This document shows positions 62,835 through 64,000 of a stretch of 64,000 nt of DNA, in pieces. Source of the stretch: Martinezella lusitana (GTDB taxonomy: Bacteria; Pseudomonadota; Alphaproteobacteria; Rhizobiales; Rhizobiaceae); assembly GCF_014207095.1 (NCBI RefSeq), contig NZ_JACHBG010000021.1:1-64000 (forward strand), in the 5' to 3' direction. Each line of letters opens with the position of its first letter. Position 1 is the stretch's first letter. The position numbers and the translations under genes were made by a program. Below the pieces are notes generated by a model. That model did not search any database, was not told where the DNA came from, and saw only the letters and a program-made list of their open reading frames with translations.

Positions 62835-64000
62835 CTATGCGTGGACGCGGTTGTCCGCCATATAGTCTTCGAGCGCGGCAGCTTCCTCTTTCGAAAGATA
62901 AAGGCCTTTCTTGGAGCGGCGCCAGAGAATGTCGGCAGCGTTATAGGCCCATTCGTGTTCCGTCAGATAGCGCACTTCGGCCTCGTAGAGATCGCTTCCG
63001 AAACAGCGACCGAGATCGGCGATCGTCTTGGCGTCGCCGAGGATCATCGTGGCTCGCGTTCCATAGCGGCGGACCAGACGGCGGGCATGCGGATCGGCCA
63101 GGAAGGGATAGCGCGACTTCAGCTTTGAGACTTCGCCGTCGTAGCCGCGAACCGGAAAGTCACCGCCCGGCAGCGAGCTTTTCGCCGTCCATGGCGTGCC
63201 CTTCAGGCCGATGGCTTCACCGATCTTCTCCAGCGCATGTTCGCTCAGGCGGCGATAAGTCGTGAGCTTGCCGCCGAAGACATTGAGAAGCGGCGCCTGG
63301 CCTTCCTCGCCCTCGACCTTCAAGACATAATCGCGTGTCGCTTCCTGCGCCTTCGACGCGCCGTCGTCATAAAGCGGGCGTACGGCAGAATAGGTCCAGA
63401 CGATATCCTCGGGCCGTACGGGCTCCTTGAAATATTCGCTGGCGGCGTTGCACAGATAGGCGGTTTCCTCCTCGCTGATCTTCACATCCTTCGGATCGTC
63501 CTTGAAGTCGCGATCCGTGGTGCCGATCAGCGTGAAGTCATTTTCATAGGGAATGGCGAAGATGATGCGGTTGTCCGGGTTCTGGAAGAAGTAGGCGCGG
63601 GGACCGTCGAACTTCTTGCGTACGATGATGTGGCTGCCCTGAACGAGGCGGACATTGTGTACCTGGTTCTTGCCGAAGGTGTCGGACAAAACGTGATCGA
63701 CCCACGGACCTGCGGCATTGACCAGCATGCGGGAGCGAAACAGGCGCTTTTCGCCGGTGATCGTGTTTTCCGTTTCGATCGCCCAGACGGCGCCCTCGCG
63801 TCGCGCGGAAATTACCTTCGTTCGCGGCAGGATCGTCGCGCCGCGATCGGCGGCATCGCGGGCGTTCAGCACCACCATGCGGGCGTCGTCGACCCAGCCG
63901 TCGGAATATTCGAAGGCTTTGGTGAAGAGCTCCTTCAGCGGCTTGCCGGCAGGATCGGTCTTCATGTCGAGCGTCGCTGTCGGTGGCAGCAGTTTCCGCC
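62835..64000 (-). CDS. glpD: Aerobic glycerol-3-phosphate dehydrogenase (5' end outside window)
   Basis: The C-terminal 388 codons of a flavin-dependent glycerol-3-phosphate dehydrogenase are present and the frame stays open to the window edge. Visible features are RSRMLVNAAGPWVDHVL (FAD domain), a substrate region with FTLIGTTDRDFKDDP, and FGGKLTTYRRLSEHALE near the end. It oxidises glycerol-3-phosphate to dihydroxyacetone phosphate and feeds the quinone pool. An ATG at 63965 is internal, not the start. Confidence 0.93.
   Translation of the reverse strand, partial: RKLLPPTATLDMKTDPAGKPLKELFTKAFEYSDGWVDDARMVVLNARDAADRGATILPRTKVISARREGAVWAIETENTITGEKRLFRSRMLVNAAGPWVDHVLSDTFGKNQVHNVRLVQGSHIIVRKKFDGPRAYFFQNPDNRIIFAIPYENDFTLIGTTDRDFKDDPKDVKISEEETAYLCNAASEYFKEPVRPEDIVWTYSAVRPLYDDGASKAQEATRDYVLKVEGEEGQAPLLNVFGGKLTTYRRLSEHALEKIGEAIGLKGTPWTAKSSLPGGDFPVRGYDGEVSKLKSRYPFLADPHARRLVRRYGTRATMILGDAKTIADLGRCFGSDLYEAEVRYLTEHEWAYNAADILWRRSKKGLYLSKEEAAALEDYMADNRVHA

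Overview
The window reads as a chromosomal segment of an alphaproteobacterium of the Rhizobiales, most likely Rhizobium sensu lato. The reasons are the gene order (mdh-sucC-sucD-sucA-sucB-lpdA, sdhCDAB and an F1-only atpHAGDC cluster), the Mic60 gene inside a haem operon, an Omp19-like lipoprotein, and rhizobial palindromic intergenic repeats. The species cannot be fixed from this sequence alone. Almost all of it is single-copy core genome; I saw no tRNA, rRNA, CRISPR array, prophage or intact insertion sequence. A truncated IS630-type transposase end lies at the left edge.

Layout. 0-8 kb: transposase tail, a divergent MarR/glutathione transferase pair with two operators, typA, a GNAT acetyltransferase, ppa, the convergent yggT-DUF167 pair, an MFS exporter, then a glutamine amidotransferase and a TerB-like gene. 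8-17 kb: minus-strand hemC-hemD-mic60-hemY, divergent from tsaD-gpsA-YciI-EVE-methyltransferase, then a small exported protein. 17-27 kb: sdhCDAB, an RlaP-type nucleotidyltransferase, an Omp19-like lipoprotein, zapE, and mdh-sucC-DUF1579-sucD. 27-39 kb: sucA, sucB, a four-gene insert (DUF4241, exported protein, SDR, LysE), lpdA, and an M16 peptidase. 39-45 kb: DUF2867, TraB/GumN, xerC, an acyltransferase-ATPase pair, and a P-loop kinase. 45-47.1 kb: a small accessory patch of short exported or hypothetical genes carrying a decayed second copy of the priA promoter and 5' end. 47-55 kb: priA, a membrane protein, and atpHAGDC. 55-64 kb: dispersed repeats, a LysR-regulated catabolic cluster (Fe-alcohol dehydrogenase, aldehyde dehydrogenase, enolase-superfamily enzyme), an acyltransferase-3 protein, a SoxR/FMN-reductase divergent pair with a textbook SoxR box, and glpD running off the right edge.

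Together the window holds most of the lower TCA cycle (2-oxoglutarate to oxaloacetate), the respiratory succinate dehydrogenase, F1 of the ATP synthase, and haem synthesis. Around these are redox-responsive regulator/target pairs (MarR-GST, SoxR-flavin reductase).

The parts most worth a second look are the priA 5' duplication and the patch beside it, the unassigned LysR-ADH-ALDH-enolase-family cluster with its long dyad, the DUF1579 gene between sucC and sucD, the lpdA-M16 hairpin, and a strong ppa terminator buried in the coding sequence of the convergent gene. I did not find a convincing wholly new multi-gene system.
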